From: Halomonas sp. 'Soap Lake #6'
Lineage (GTDB): Bacteria > Pseudomonadota > Gammaproteobacteria > Pseudomonadales > Halomonadaceae
DNA length: 64,000 bases
Direction: 5' to 3'
NCBI RefSeq assembly: GCF_003031405.1
Contig: NZ_CP020469.1
Location: 2,728,001 to 2,792,000 of the forward strand
In this document: one piece after another, positions 52,383 through 60,915 of the stretch
How the letters are laid out: the number at the start of each line of letters is the position of its first letter
Position numbering within the stretch: position 1 is the first letter of the stretch
The notes under the pieces: generated by a model
Told to the model about the DNA's origin: nothing
Database searches by the model: none
The model's input: the letters and a program-made list of their open reading frames with translations, nothing else
Made by a program: the position numbers and the translations under genes

Positions 52383-54563
52383 TTAGCCCGCCTTGGCTGC
52401 CCGGGCAGCGTGGAGCTTTTTATAGCTATCGATAAGGCGTAGGTGACGGTCTAGGCCTTCCAGCTGCATACTGGTAGGTGTTAGACCGTGAAAGCGCACT
52501 TCGCCGTTTACCGAACCCACTACAGCAACCATGGTGTCTACGCCGAACATCCGCTGGAAGTTAGGGAGGTAATCGTCCAGCTCCAGTTCGTCGTCCAGAG
52601 CGATTTCCAGTACCGCGTTCACCGCTTGATAGAACAAGCCACGCTCAACCGTATTGTCGTTGTACTGCAGGAACATCTGCACGCAGTCCAACGCTTCCTC
52701 GTGGCGCTGCAGGGCAAGATAAACCAGCAGTTTTAGCTCCAGAATAGTCAACTGCCCCCACACGGTATTCTCATCGAATTCGATGCCGATCAGCGTGATG
52801 ATATCGGCGTGGTCGTCCATCTGGCTCTCTTCCAGCCGCTCCACTAAGTCAGTTAGCTGGGCATCATCAAGACGATGCAGATTGAGTATATCTTCGCGGT
52901 AATCCAGCGCCTTGTTGGTGTTATCCCAGATCAGATCCTCAATCGGGTACACCTCGGAGTAGCCCGGCACCAGAATACGGCACACCGGTGCGCCCAGGTC
53001 TTCGTGTACTGCCATATACACTTCAGCACCCAGATCTTCAAAGATACCAAACAGCGTCTCAGCCTCCTCTTCGTTGCTGCCGGAGAAGTCCCACTCGCTG
53101 AACTCAAAATCTGGCTTGGCGCTGAAGAAGCGCCAAGAGACCACACCAAAGGAGTCGATAAAGTGCTCAACAAAGTTGTTGGGCTCAGACACGGTTTGCG
53201 AGTTAAAGGTTGGTAGCGGCAGGTCGTTCAAGCCCTCGAAGCTACGGCCTTGCAGCAGTTCAGTGAGACTGCGCTCCAGGGCTATTTCAAAGCTTGGGTG
53301 GGCGCCAAACGAGGCAAACACACCACCTGTCCGCGGGTTCATCAGCGTGACGCACATTACCGGGAACTGCCCCCCCATGGAGGCATCTTTCACCAGCACC
53401 GGAAAACCCTGCGCTTCCAAGGCGTTAATACCTTCGAGAATGTTCGGGTATTTTGCCAACACCTCCTGCGGGACATCTGGCAAGGTTAGCTCCTGCTCGA
53501 GGATCTCACGCTTCACCGCCCGCTCGAAAATTTCCGAAAGGCACTGCACCTGGGCTTCTACCAGGGTATTACCGGCGCTCATGCCGTTACTCAGGAACAG
53601 ATTTTCGATCAGATTCGATGGGAAGTAGACCGTTTCGCCATCGGATTGGCGCACAAACGGCAGCGACACAATACCCCGATCTTCGCGGCCGGAGTTAGTA
53701 TCAACCAGATGCGAACCGCACAGCTCGCCTTCAGGGTTGTAGATCGCCAGACAGTGCTCGTCGAGGATTCCCTCTGGTAACTCATCGCCCGGCCCTGGCT
53801 GGAACCACTTTTCATTGGGGTAGTGAACAAAGTCGCTTGCCGCAATCTCTTCGCCAAAAAACTGGTCGTTATAGAAGAAATTACAGCTTAAGCGCTCGAT
53901 AAATTCGCCCAACGCAGAACACAGCGCGCTCTCTTTGGTAGCGCCTTTGCCATTGGTAAAGCACATAGGTGAGGCAGCGTCGCGAATATGCAGCGACCAC
54001 ACATGGGGTACGATATTCCGCCAGGAAGCGATCTCAATTTTCATGCCCAGGTCGGCAAGCATTGCACTCATATTCGCAATGGTCTGCTCCAGCGGCAGGT
54101 CTTTACCCGGGATATAGGTTGTACTGCCTTCTGGTGCGCCCATTAATAGTGCCTGAGCGTCTTCATCGATGTTCTCGACTGTCTCTATCTGGAACTCGGG
54201 GCCGGTTTGTACGACCTTCTTCACCGTGCAGCGGTCGATGGAGCGCAGAATACCTTCGCGATCTTTCGCGGAGATATCCTCCGGCAGCTCTACCTGAATT
54301 TTGAAAATCTGCTTGTAGCGGTTTTCAGGGTCAACAATGTTGTTTTGGGAAAGACGGATATTATCGGTAGGAATATCCCGTGCGTTGCAGTACACCTTTA
54401 CGAAGTAAGCGGCACACATGGCCGACGAGGCCAAAAAGTAGTCAAACGGGCCAGGAGCTGAGCCATCGCCTTTGTAGCGAATAGGCTGATCGGAGATAAC
54501 CGTGAAATCATCGAACTTAGCCTCCAAACGGAGATTGTCGAGATAGTTAACTTTAATTTCCAT
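52383..54563 (-). CDS. OsmC-YcaO fusion protein
   Basis: 726 residues. N-terminal OsmC-like domain (about 1-135; PGPFDYFLASSAMCAAYFVKVYC), a YcaO ATP-dependent cyclodehydratase-like domain (about 165-560; FTNGKGATKESALCSALGEFIERLS, SNGMSAGNTLVEAQVQCLSEIFERAVK, ALERSLTELLQGR) and a C-terminal helical part that looks TPR-like (about 590-700). YcaO proteins activate peptide amides with ATP to make azolines, thioamides or act on RpsL-linked methylthiolation in E. coli. No precursor peptide or E1-like partner is adjacent, so the role is open. Same architecture as the gammaproteobacterial YcaO group. Confidence 0.88.
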   Translation of the reverse strand: MEIKVNYLDNLRLEAKFDDFTVISDQPIRYKGDGSAPGPFDYFLASSAMCAAYFVKVYCNARDIPTDNIRLSQNNIVDPENRYKQIFKIQVELPEDISAKDREGILRSIDRCTVKKVVQTGPEFQIETVENIDEDAQALLMGAPEGSTTYIPGKDLPLEQTIANMSAMLADLGMKIEIASWRNIVPHVWSLHIRDAASPMCFTNGKGATKESALCSALGEFIERLSCNFFYNDQFFGEEIAASDFVHYPNEKWFQPGPGDELPEGILDEHCLAIYNPEGELCGSHLVDTNSGREDRGIVSLPFVRQSDGETVYFPSNLIENLFLSNGMSAGNTLVEAQVQCLSEIFERAVKREILEQELTLPDVPQEVLAKYPNILEGINALEAQGFPVLVKDASMGGQFPVMCVTLMNPRTGGVFASFGAHPSFEIALERSLTELLQGRSFEGLNDLPLPTFNSQTVSEPNNFVEHFIDSFGVVSWRFFSAKPDFEFSEWDFSGSNEEEAETLFGIFEDLGAEVYMAVHEDLGAPVCRILVPGYSEVYPIEDLIWDNTNKALDYREDILNLHRLDDAQLTDLVERLEESQMDDHADIITLIGIEFDENTVWGQLTILELKLLVYLALQRHEEALDCVQMFLQYNDNTVERGLFYQAVNAVLEIALDDELELDDYLPNFQRMFGVDTMVAVVGSVNGEVRFHGLTPTSMQLEGLDRHLRLIDSYKKLHAARAAKAG

Positions 54564-54613
54564 AAGAGGGCATCCGGAGCAATGAGTTTGCCTTGGCTTT
54601 TACAAATCATGGT

Positions 54614-54657
54614 CTGTTTAAACGCCTAGTCTTTTAACAACCGAGTCGTTTAAACAG
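54614..54657. promoter_or_regulatory. Inverted repeat upstream of the OsmC-YcaO gene
   Basis: CTGTTTAAACG (54614-54624) and its exact complement CGTTTAAACAG (54647-54657). Each arm contains the 8-bp palindrome GTTTAAAC, and the two palindrome centres are 33 bp apart, about three helical turns. Located 51-94 bp before the start codon, a usual promoter position. Candidate operator; the binding protein is unknown. Confidence 0.5.
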
Positions 54658-54720
54658 GTAGGGCCATCGGCGAATTGCCGCCCATTATCCAGTTTTTCAC
54701 CCTCTTCGTCTTGGTCAGTG

Positions 54721-56034
54721 TTAACCGTTTAACAATTTCACCAGCACTTTAGATTTACGGGCATGATTATAGGTCTCGCGCTTTAACGGCGGCAGGTCGT
54801 CCAGACTCGCAGTGCGAAAGCCCCGCTCCACAAACCAATGGGCAGTATGGGTAGTGAGAACAAACATTTCCGCTAAGCCACGCTGGCGGGCACGGCGCTC
54901 TAATGCCTCGACTAAGCGCTCTCCCCGTTCACCGCCCCGGTAGTTATCATGTACCGCTACACAGGCCAGCTCGCCCACGGTGGTACTAGGAAAAACATGC
55001 AGCGCAGCACAGCCGATCACCATACCGTCACGCTCAATCACCATATAATCATCAATTTCATGTTCAAGCCGCTCCCTGGAGCGAGCCACCAGCATCCCGC
55101 GACGCTCTAACGGCTCCAGCAACTCCAGCAGGCCTGCTACGTCATTAAGCGTAGCAGGACGAAGCTGCTCATAGCGGTGCTGGGTGATCATGGTACCCAC
55201 ACCGTCCCGGGTGAACAGCTCGCCCAGTAGCGCATCGTGATTACGCCAGGAAAGCAGGTGCGTGCGTGCCACGCCTTCCCGGGCAGCGGTACAAGCGGCA
55301 TTTAAGTGGCGGGCCAACTCACTACCCGGCACCGCATGCTGCAGGCGTGGTTCCGCCTCAGCAGGCGAAAGTTGGCGCAGCAGCCCCTGCTCATCTTCTA
55401 GACCTTCAGATTCACCCAGTAGAATCAGCTTATCGGCTTTCAGCGCTACGGCAGCATGCTGAGCAACCTCTGAAGCGTCCAAATCAAACACCTCGCCGGT
55501 ACTGGAAAAGCCCAGTGGCGGCAACAGCACAAGCGAACCTTTTTCCAGTAACCCTTCAATGGCGCTGGCCCGTACCCGGCGCACCTCGCCACTGTGGTCA
55601 AAATCGATCCCTTCGCGCACACCTAGCGGCTTGGCGGTCACCAGGTTGCCAGAAATAACGCTTAGCTCTACGCCATGTAGCGGCGTGCTGGGCAAACCCA
55701 AAGAGAGCCGAGCTTCCAGCCAGAGCCGCTGGTGGGCTGCCACCTGCTCTACGTGAGCCATCACCGCACGGTCGGCCACCCAACGGCCATCCACTCGCGT
55801 TGGCTTGACACCGGCAGCAGTGAGCGCTTCGTGCACTTGGGGGCGGATACCAAACACAACCACCAGCCGCACACCCAGGGTATGCAATAGCGCAAGATCC
55901 TGAATCAGTTGCTCCCCTCGCCCAGACGCCATGGCTTCGCCTTCAATTAAGATGACAAAGGTTCGCCCCCGGTGCGCATTAATGTAAGGGGAGGCATTGC
56001 GAAACCAATCAACAAAGGGGAAACGTGTGTCCAA
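54721..56034 (-). CDS. argA: N-acetylglutamate synthase ArgA
   Basis: First step of arginine synthesis: acetylates glutamate with acetyl-CoA. 437 residues, classical two-domain form: amino-acid-kinase-like domain (about 1-285; FVILIEGEAMASG, LVVVFGIRPQVHEAL) that binds arginine for feedback, and a GNAT domain (about 290-437; GELACVAVHDNYRGGERGERLVEALE). Start is TTG at 56034 with GGAGAG six bases upstream. Single gene, not clustered with other arg genes. Confidence 0.95.
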   Translation of the reverse strand: MDTRFPFVDWFRNASPYINAHRGRTFVILIEGEAMASGRGEQLIQDLALLHTLGVRLVVVFGIRPQVHEALTAAGVKPTRVDGRWVADRAVMAHVEQVAAHQRLWLEARLSLGLPSTPLHGVELSVISGNLVTAKPLGVREGIDFDHSGEVRRVRASAIEGLLEKGSLVLLPPLGFSSTGEVFDLDASEVAQHAAVALKADKLILLGESEGLEDEQGLLRQLSPAEAEPRLQHAVPGSELARHLNAACTAAREGVARTHLLSWRNHDALLGELFTRDGVGTMITQHRYEQLRPATLNDVAGLLELLEPLERRGMLVARSRERLEHEIDDYMVIERDGMVIGCAALHVFPSTTVGELACVAVHDNYRGGERGERLVEALERRARQRGLAEMFVLTTHTAHWFVERGFRTASLDDLPPLKRETYNHARKSKVLVKLLNG

Positions 56035-56091
56035 GGGCCGCTCTCCGGCAGCAGGTGAAAGAAAATAGCCATGTTCATATTAACAGAGCAC

Positions 56092-56171
56092 AAAAAACAG
56101 CGGCACCTTCTAATGCAAAGATCTTGTGCGCAGAATGTATGCAAAGATCTTATACAAAGAAGGTGCCGCTG
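56092..56171 (-). terminator. Long-loop terminator downstream of pit, with a duplicated 13-mer in the loop
   Basis: 14-bp perfect arms CAGCGGCACCTTCT (56098-56111) and AGAAGGTGCCGCTG (56158-56171). On the minus strand the hairpin is followed by a six-T run (56092-56097 as A). The 46-nt loop is built around two copies of ATGCAAAGATCTT (56113-56125, 56139-56151), 26 bp apart. It terminates the DUF47-pit transcript ahead of argA. Confidence 0.8.
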
Positions 56172-56197
56172 CGTTCATAGCCAGCAATGGCATAACA

Positions 56198-56216
56198 CCA
56201 CGGCCTATAGCCGTGG
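56198..56216. other. Short hairpin just after pit
   Basis: CCACGGC (56198-56204), loop CTATA, GCCGTGG (56210-56216), 16 bp past the pit stop. No T-run on the minus strand; may protect the mRNA end or assist the larger terminator that follows. Confidence 0.5.
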
Positions 56217-56231
56217 GATTAGCCCAGTTTG

Positions 56232-57497
56232 TTAGCCAAACATGCCTTTGAACATAAAGAAGAACAGAATGGCCAAGCCCGCACCAGCGGGTAGCGTAAT
56301 CAACCACGACATTACAATGGTGCCGATAACTCGCAGGTTAAGTGCTGCCATGCCACGCGCCAGCCCTACCCCGAGAATGGCGCCAACCAGTGTATGGGTG
56401 GTGGAAATCGGCAAGCCGGTACCAGAAGCCAGTACAACAGTGGTAGCCGCTGCTAGCGTTGCCGCAAAGCCACGGCTGGGGGTTAATTCGGTAATGCCGG
56501 TACCCACCGTTGCAATCACCTTATGGCCGTAAGTAACAAGCCCCACTACGATGCCAGCACCACCTAGCACTAGCACCCACCAGGGTACTAAGGCAGCACT
56601 ATCAATGACACCATCGCTACGCACCACACTGATAACCGCTGCCAACGGACCGACGGCATTAGCGACATCGTTGGAACCATGAGCAAATGCCATCGCACAG
56701 GCAGTAAAGATCATTAGCACGCCAAATACCCGCTCTACGTTAGCGTAACCAAAGTGATCGCTGGCGTTTTTCTCGTACTTAATACGACGTTGCAGCACAA
56801 GGCCCAGGCCCATAATGGCAGCACCCAGCAAAATCGACAGCAGGAAGCTTTGGCCGAAGGAGAGGTCTAGCCCGACGTGAGTCAAACCTTTGGTTAGCGT
56901 GACCATGGAAACGATAAACCCGACCAGGAATATATAGCCAGGCACGTAACGTTTAGCCGCTGCGAAGGGGTCTTTGTTTTCAAAAATCAGGTGATGTACC
57001 GACTTAAACAACACAAAACCGATGGTACCGGCCAACAGAGGCGAAATAACCCAACTGGAAGCAATCGTTCCTACTCGGCTCCAAGCCACCGCCTCAACAC
57101 CTAACCCTACCGCGCCAAAGCCTACAATAGCGCCCACAATAGAGTGTGTGGTAGACACCGGCCAACCGCGAGCAGAAGCAATCATCAGCCAGATAGCCGC
57201 TGCCAGCAGCGCAGAGAGCATGCCGTAAACCAGTAGCTGTGGATTTGCTTCAAGTAGAACTGGGTCGAGCATGCCGCCACGAATAGTGGCGGTTACTTCC
57301 CCACCAGCTAACCAGGCGCCTAAAAACTCAAAAATAACCGCAATAATGATGGCCTGTTTGATGGTGATCGCTTTCGACCCCACCGAAGTCCCCATGGCGT
57401 TGGCTACATCGTTGGCACCCACGCCCCAGGCCATAAAGAAGCCAAACAGACAGGCCAGGATGATAAAAATTTCACCGTGCTGGGCAATAATCAGCAT
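56232..57497 (-). CDS. pit: Inorganic phosphate transporter, PiT family
   Basis: Low-affinity metal-phosphate:H+ symporter of 421 residues with about ten to eleven transmembrane helices. The duplicated PiT signatures are GANDVANAMGTSVGSKAIT near the N-terminus and GSNDVANAVGPLAAV in the second half; each is followed by a GLPISTTHTLVG or WPVSTTHSIVG motif. Ten bases downstream of the DUF47 gene, so co-transcribed with it. No pho box was identified. Confidence 0.94.
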   Translation of the reverse strand: MLIIAQHGEIFIILACLFGFFMAWGVGANDVANAMGTSVGSKAITIKQAIIIAVIFEFLGAWLAGGEVTATIRGGMLDPVLLEANPQLLVYGMLSALLAAAIWLMIASARGWPVSTTHSIVGAIVGFGAVGLGVEAVAWSRVGTIASSWVISPLLAGTIGFVLFKSVHHLIFENKDPFAAAKRYVPGYIFLVGFIVSMVTLTKGLTHVGLDLSFGQSFLLSILLGAAIMGLGLVLQRRIKYEKNASDHFGYANVERVFGVLMIFTACAMAFAHGSNDVANAVGPLAAVISVVRSDGVIDSAALVPWWVLVLGGAGIVVGLVTYGHKVIATVGTGITELTPSRGFAATLAAATTVVLASGTGLPISTTHTLVGAILGVGLARGMAALNLRVIGTIVMSWLITLPAGAGLAILFFFMFKGMFG

Positions 57498-57506
57498 GAG
57501 ATCCCC

Positions 57507-58187
57507 TTAGCGTGCGGTCAAAATCTGTAGGCGGCTGCCCACACGTTCGGCGCGATCAGACAACTCGCCAACCCAGTCAATGATCTTGTAGAGAAAGATC
57601 ACATCCACCGGCGGTAACTGACTTTCCAACTCAAACAGCCGACGCCGAATAGCGATTTGCTGATCATCCGCTTGGTGCTCAAGAGTGTGCAGCTCACGAA
57701 TCATATTCTGCATCACATCAGAAACATTGCGCCCAAACCCTGATTCAAGTAGATCTTTAAGCTCTTCAAGTGCTTGGCGTGCTTGAGCCACACAGGCCAC
57801 GCTAGTGACCATGTACTCACGCATCGGCACTGCTAGTTCATCAGGCACACACATTTTACGGCCCAGCATAATACCGGTAATGTCGCGCACCTTATTGGCG
57901 ATCTTATCCTGCACACTGATCAAATCGAGCAAGTCAGAGCGCGATACAGGTAAGAACATAGTGTTGGGCAGATTTAGCCGCAGCTCAGTTTTAAGCATAT
58001 CGGCGTCGTGCTCTAACCGCGTCACGTTTTCGCGTATCGTAGCGGCGGTATCCCAATCACCAACAAGCGTTGCTTCAAAGAACGGCAACAGTTGATCGGC
58101 ACATTCATTGGCCTTGACGATGTGGGCCAGCAGCGGCTGGAATGGCGAGCGGCCAAACATCGCGGAAAAAGGGTTGGAGGTAACCAT
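57507..58187 (-). CDS. DUF47/TIGR00153 phosphate transport accessory protein (PhoU-like)
   Basis: 226-residue helical protein of the DUF47 family, distantly related to PhoU. FEATLVGDWDTAATIRENVTRLEHDADMLKTELRLNLP and FLPVSRSDLLDLISVQDKIANKVRDI show the usual ExxxD-type metal repeats. It probably controls the PiT transporter encoded 10 bp downstream; this pairing is conserved in many bacteria. Mode of control is unknown. Confidence 0.92.
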   Translation of the reverse strand: MVTSNPFSAMFGRSPFQPLLAHIVKANECADQLLPFFEATLVGDWDTAATIRENVTRLEHDADMLKTELRLNLPNTMFLPVSRSDLLDLISVQDKIANKVRDITGIMLGRKMCVPDELAVPMREYMVTSVACVAQARQALEELKDLLESGFGRNVSDVMQNMIRELHTLEHQADDQQIAIRRRLFELESQLPPVDVIFLYKIIDWVGELSDRAERVGSRLQILTAR

Positions 58188-58322
58188 ATAGCCTTTAGCC
58201 TGTTTTCGGGGAGCCTGGAAATGGCGGCGCCAGTATAAAGAGTGCGCCCGCCGCCGTCATGAAAAGTTCACAATGTCATCAAAAATTCACTAAAACGTCA
58301 CACCACCAAGGTGGCTAATGTC

Positions 58323-59222
58323 ATGAAAAACTCAAACATTAATTTAGCAGTCAACGAGGTTGAGCTTAAGCTAGCGCTACCTTCCGCACACACCAAAACG
58401 CTACTGACCCACCCAATGCTAGCAGGCACTGCGCCGCTGAAGCAGTATTTAGTCAATACCTACTTCGACACGCTCTCCGGCGATTTGGCTAAATCAAAGG
58501 TCGCCGTCCGCCTGCGTCAAATCGATGACCGGATACTGCAGACCGTTAAAACGGCAGGCCATGGCGGGGGTGGCTTATCCAGCCGACAGGAGTGGGAGTG
58601 GCAACTTACCAGCCAACAGCTGGATCAAAAAGCCCTTCAACAGCTCCCTCCCTTTCAAGGCAAGCTAGCAGCCCATCTGGGCCAACTAGCCCCTACTTTG
58701 CGTACTGATTTCACTCGGCATAGCTGGCAGCTTACGTGGCAAGGGAGCCAAATTGAGCTAGTACTGGACGAAGGAGAAATAACCAGCGGCAACGCCCGAG
58801 CCTTGATTTGTGAAATAGAGCTTGAGCTAAAAGCAGGCGAACCAGAAGCGCTATGGTCACTGGCGCTAACGCTGTCGGAAAATGTTCCACTCCGCCCTTC
58901 TGACAGCAGCAAAGCAGCCCGTGGCAATGCCTTAGCCGCAAAGCAGTGGGCACTTCCCGAGGCCAGCACACCCACCCAATGGCTACACCGGGCTACCGTG
59001 GCACTAGATGCTTATCACGACAGCGGTCAAAACGAGCACTTGCGAGCGGCTCAGCACGCCTTGAACAACCTAGCAGCCCACCCCGAACTTGACGTTGGCC
59101 TCAACAGTTTGGCGCAGCAGTTGAACAAAGCGCTTAATGCCGATGGGCAGCCGAGCACTGCCTACGGCTATACTGCGTTAACGCTAGCGAATCGCTTGGC
59201 TGCTCAAACCCCGCTACGCTAA
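58323..59222 (+). CDS. CYTH-domain protein (inorganic triphosphatase-like)
   Basis: About 299 residues. N-terminal CYTH tunnel domain (about 8-200) starts with the ExExK motif in NEVELKLAL and continues with YFDTLSGDLAKSKVAVRLRQ and LICEIELELKAGE. A helical C-terminal part (about 205-299) may be a partial CHAD-like region but lacks clear CHAD histidines. E. coli YgiF of similar N-terminal type is an inorganic triphosphatase. ATG 58323 chosen; a GTG four codons earlier is possible. It lies divergent from the phosphate transport pair, which suits a polyphosphate-related role. Confidence 0.85.
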   Translation: MKNSNINLAVNEVELKLALPSAHTKTLLTHPMLAGTAPLKQYLVNTYFDTLSGDLAKSKVAVRLRQIDDRILQTVKTAGHGGGGLSSRQEWEWQLTSQQLDQKALQQLPPFQGKLAAHLGQLAPTLRTDFTRHSWQLTWQGSQIELVLDEGEITSGNARALICEIELELKAGEPEALWSLALTLSENVPLRPSDSSKAARGNALAAKQWALPEASTPTQWLHRATVALDAYHDSGQNEHLRAAQHALNNLAAHPELDVGLNSLAQQLNKALNADGQPSTAYGYTALTLANRLAAQTPLR

Positions 59223-59251
59223 TAAGCGTTAAGCCCACCCAGGATGACACG

Positions 59252-60130
59252 ATGAGCTTTCATTTAGCGCCAGGCGCGGAAGGAATTCGCACACGACTAT
59301 TCCATATTATTTTTGAGTCGGACACCCCTGGCGCCAAAGCGTTTGATATCGCTTTGATTATCGCCATCCTGATGAGCGTAGCGGTGATTTTGCTGGATAG
59401 CGTGGAAGCTTACTCCGAACGCTACGGGCAGTATTTCTTCTATGTCGAGTGGGCATTTACGCTGCTGTTCAGCGTTGAGCTAGCGGTGCGCATTTACTGC
59501 TTAGAGCGCCCCACCATTTACCTTAAAAGCTTCTACGGCATTGTCGATGTGATCGCGATTATTCCGACGTGGCTAGTGCTGCTAGTACCGGGGGCTCACG
59601 GACTAGTGATGGTTCGCATTCTTCGCGTGCTACGCATCTTCCGTATTCTAAGATTAATGGAGTTCATTGGTGAAGGGCGCCTACTGCTCGACGCACTTAA
59701 GCGCAGCCTTCGCCAAATCTTATTATTTTTCAGTAGCATCTTAATGGTAGTGATGCTGTTTGCGGCACTGATGTACACCATAGAATCACCAGAGTCAGGC
59801 TTTACCAGCATTCCTATGTCGATGTACTGGGCGATTGTTAGCATGACAACAGTGGGCTATGGCGACATTGTGCCTGCCACCTCGCTTGGCAAGGCTATCA
59901 CCATGGTTCTCATGCTGCTGGGCTACTCCGTTATTGCCGTGCCTACTGGGGTATTTTCCGCCCAGGTGATCCGCTCGATTCGTGAGGATCGCTACTCTGA
60001 AGAAGCGTGCCCAGGCTGTGGCCACGACCGCCACGAAAAACGCGCCCGCTACTGCCTGCGCTGCGGCACTTGGCTGGATGAAGAGAGTGAGGACCCACGC
60101 AAGCACAAAAAAGATAAAAGCCCGCACTAG
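59252..60130 (+). CDS. Voltage-sensor type K+ channel with C-terminal zinc ribbon
   Basis: 292 residues. Six-helix Kv-like core: S1-S3, then S4 VRILRVLRIFRILRLMEF (122-138) with arginines every third position, pore helix and selectivity filter TTVGYGD (199-205), and S6 to about residue 240. After S6 a cytoplasmic tail carries C253-x2-C256...C268-x2-C271 (CPGCG...CLRCG), a rubredoxin-like zinc ribbon, then a charged end. Likely a voltage-gated potassium channel, with a metal- or redox-responsive tail inferred. 29 bp downstream of the CYTH gene. Confidence 0.88.
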   Translation: MSFHLAPGAEGIRTRLFHIIFESDTPGAKAFDIALIIAILMSVAVILLDSVEAYSERYGQYFFYVEWAFTLLFSVELAVRIYCLERPTIYLKSFYGIVDVIAIIPTWLVLLVPGAHGLVMVRILRVLRIFRILRLMEFIGEGRLLLDALKRSLRQILLFFSSILMVVMLFAALMYTIESPESGFTSIPMSMYWAIVSMTTVGYGDIVPATSLGKAITMVLMLLGYSVIAVPTGVFSAQVIRSIREDRYSEEACPGCGHDRHEKRARYCLRCGTWLDEESEDPRKHKKDKSPH

Positions 60131-60166
60131 GCCAACTAGTCGATGCCTGCAAACCAGGGACTGAAG

Positions 60167-60790
60167 CTAACTACGGAACGGCGCAATATCCCCCCGCCCT
60201 TCACGAATAATTTTAGGCGGCAAGTCACGTAAATCAATGACACTGGTGGGGTCTAAATGACAGGCACCGCCATCAATAATGGCATCTAAGTGAGCGCCAA
60301 AGCGTTCGCGAATCTCTTCCGGGTCGTTCATGGGTAGATCATCGCCTACAGGAATCAGCGTCACGCTCATTAACGGCTCACCCAGGGCTGCCAATAGCGC
60401 ATGAGTAATCCGGTGATCTGGTACACGCACGCCTATTGAGCGGCGCTTGGGGTGCAGTAACAGGCGCGGCACCTCAGACGTCGCATCCAAAATATAGGTA
60501 TAAGGACCAGGGGTGTGGGCTTTCAGCAGCCGAAACACATCATTATCTACTTTAGCGTAAGTGCCAATTTCAGAGAGATCGGAGCACACCAAGGTAAAAT
60601 TGTGTTTATCATCCAGTGAGCGTAGCCATTTGATCTTCTCAATGGCCTTCTTCTCGCCCAAATGGCAACCCAGTGCATAACCAGAATCAGTTGGGTACGC
60701 CACCACCCCGCCTTTACGAATAATCTCGATAGCTTGATCAATTAGACGCTTTTGCGGGTTTTCCGGATGAATCTGAAAATATTGGCTCAT
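60167..60790 (-). CDS. yciO: Sua5/YciO/YrdC family protein, YciO type
   Basis: 207 residues of the YrdC-like RNA-binding fold: GGVVAYPTDSGYALGCHLGEKKA, LRSLDDKHNFTLVCSDLSEIG, and PKRRSIGVRVPDHRITHALL. YciO is related to TsaC, which makes threonylcarbamoyl-AMP for tRNA t6A; the activity of YciO itself is weaker or uncertain. Located downstream of the rnaAM gene after a repeat-containing gap, an association seen in E. coli (yciO-yciV). Confidence 0.9.
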   Translation of the reverse strand: MSQYFQIHPENPQKRLIDQAIEIIRKGGVVAYPTDSGYALGCHLGEKKAIEKIKWLRSLDDKHNFTLVCSDLSEIGTYAKVDNDVFRLLKAHTPGPYTYILDATSEVPRLLLHPKRRSIGVRVPDHRITHALLAALGEPLMSVTLIPVGDDLPMNDPEEIRERFGAHLDAIIDGGACHLDPTSVIDLRDLPPKIIREGRGDIAPFRS

Positions 60791-60832
60791 CGCTTACTCC
60801 TGCCTGTAGGCATATGTTCGCTAGGTACTTTT

Positions 60833-60892
60833 AACTATATCAGTAACTACCACAGTAACTATCTCAATAACTATCTCAATAACTATCTCAGC
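60833..60892. repeat. 12-bp tandem repeat, five units, between rnaAM and yciO
   Basis: AACTATATCAGT, AACTACCACAGT, AACTATCTCAAT twice, and AACTATCTCAGC at exact 12-bp spacing (60833-60892). Lies 24 bp after the rnaAM stop (minus strand) and 42 bp before the yciO start. Confidence 0.9.
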
Positions 60893-60915
60893 ATCAGCTT
60901 AGCTGATTCGCTGGC

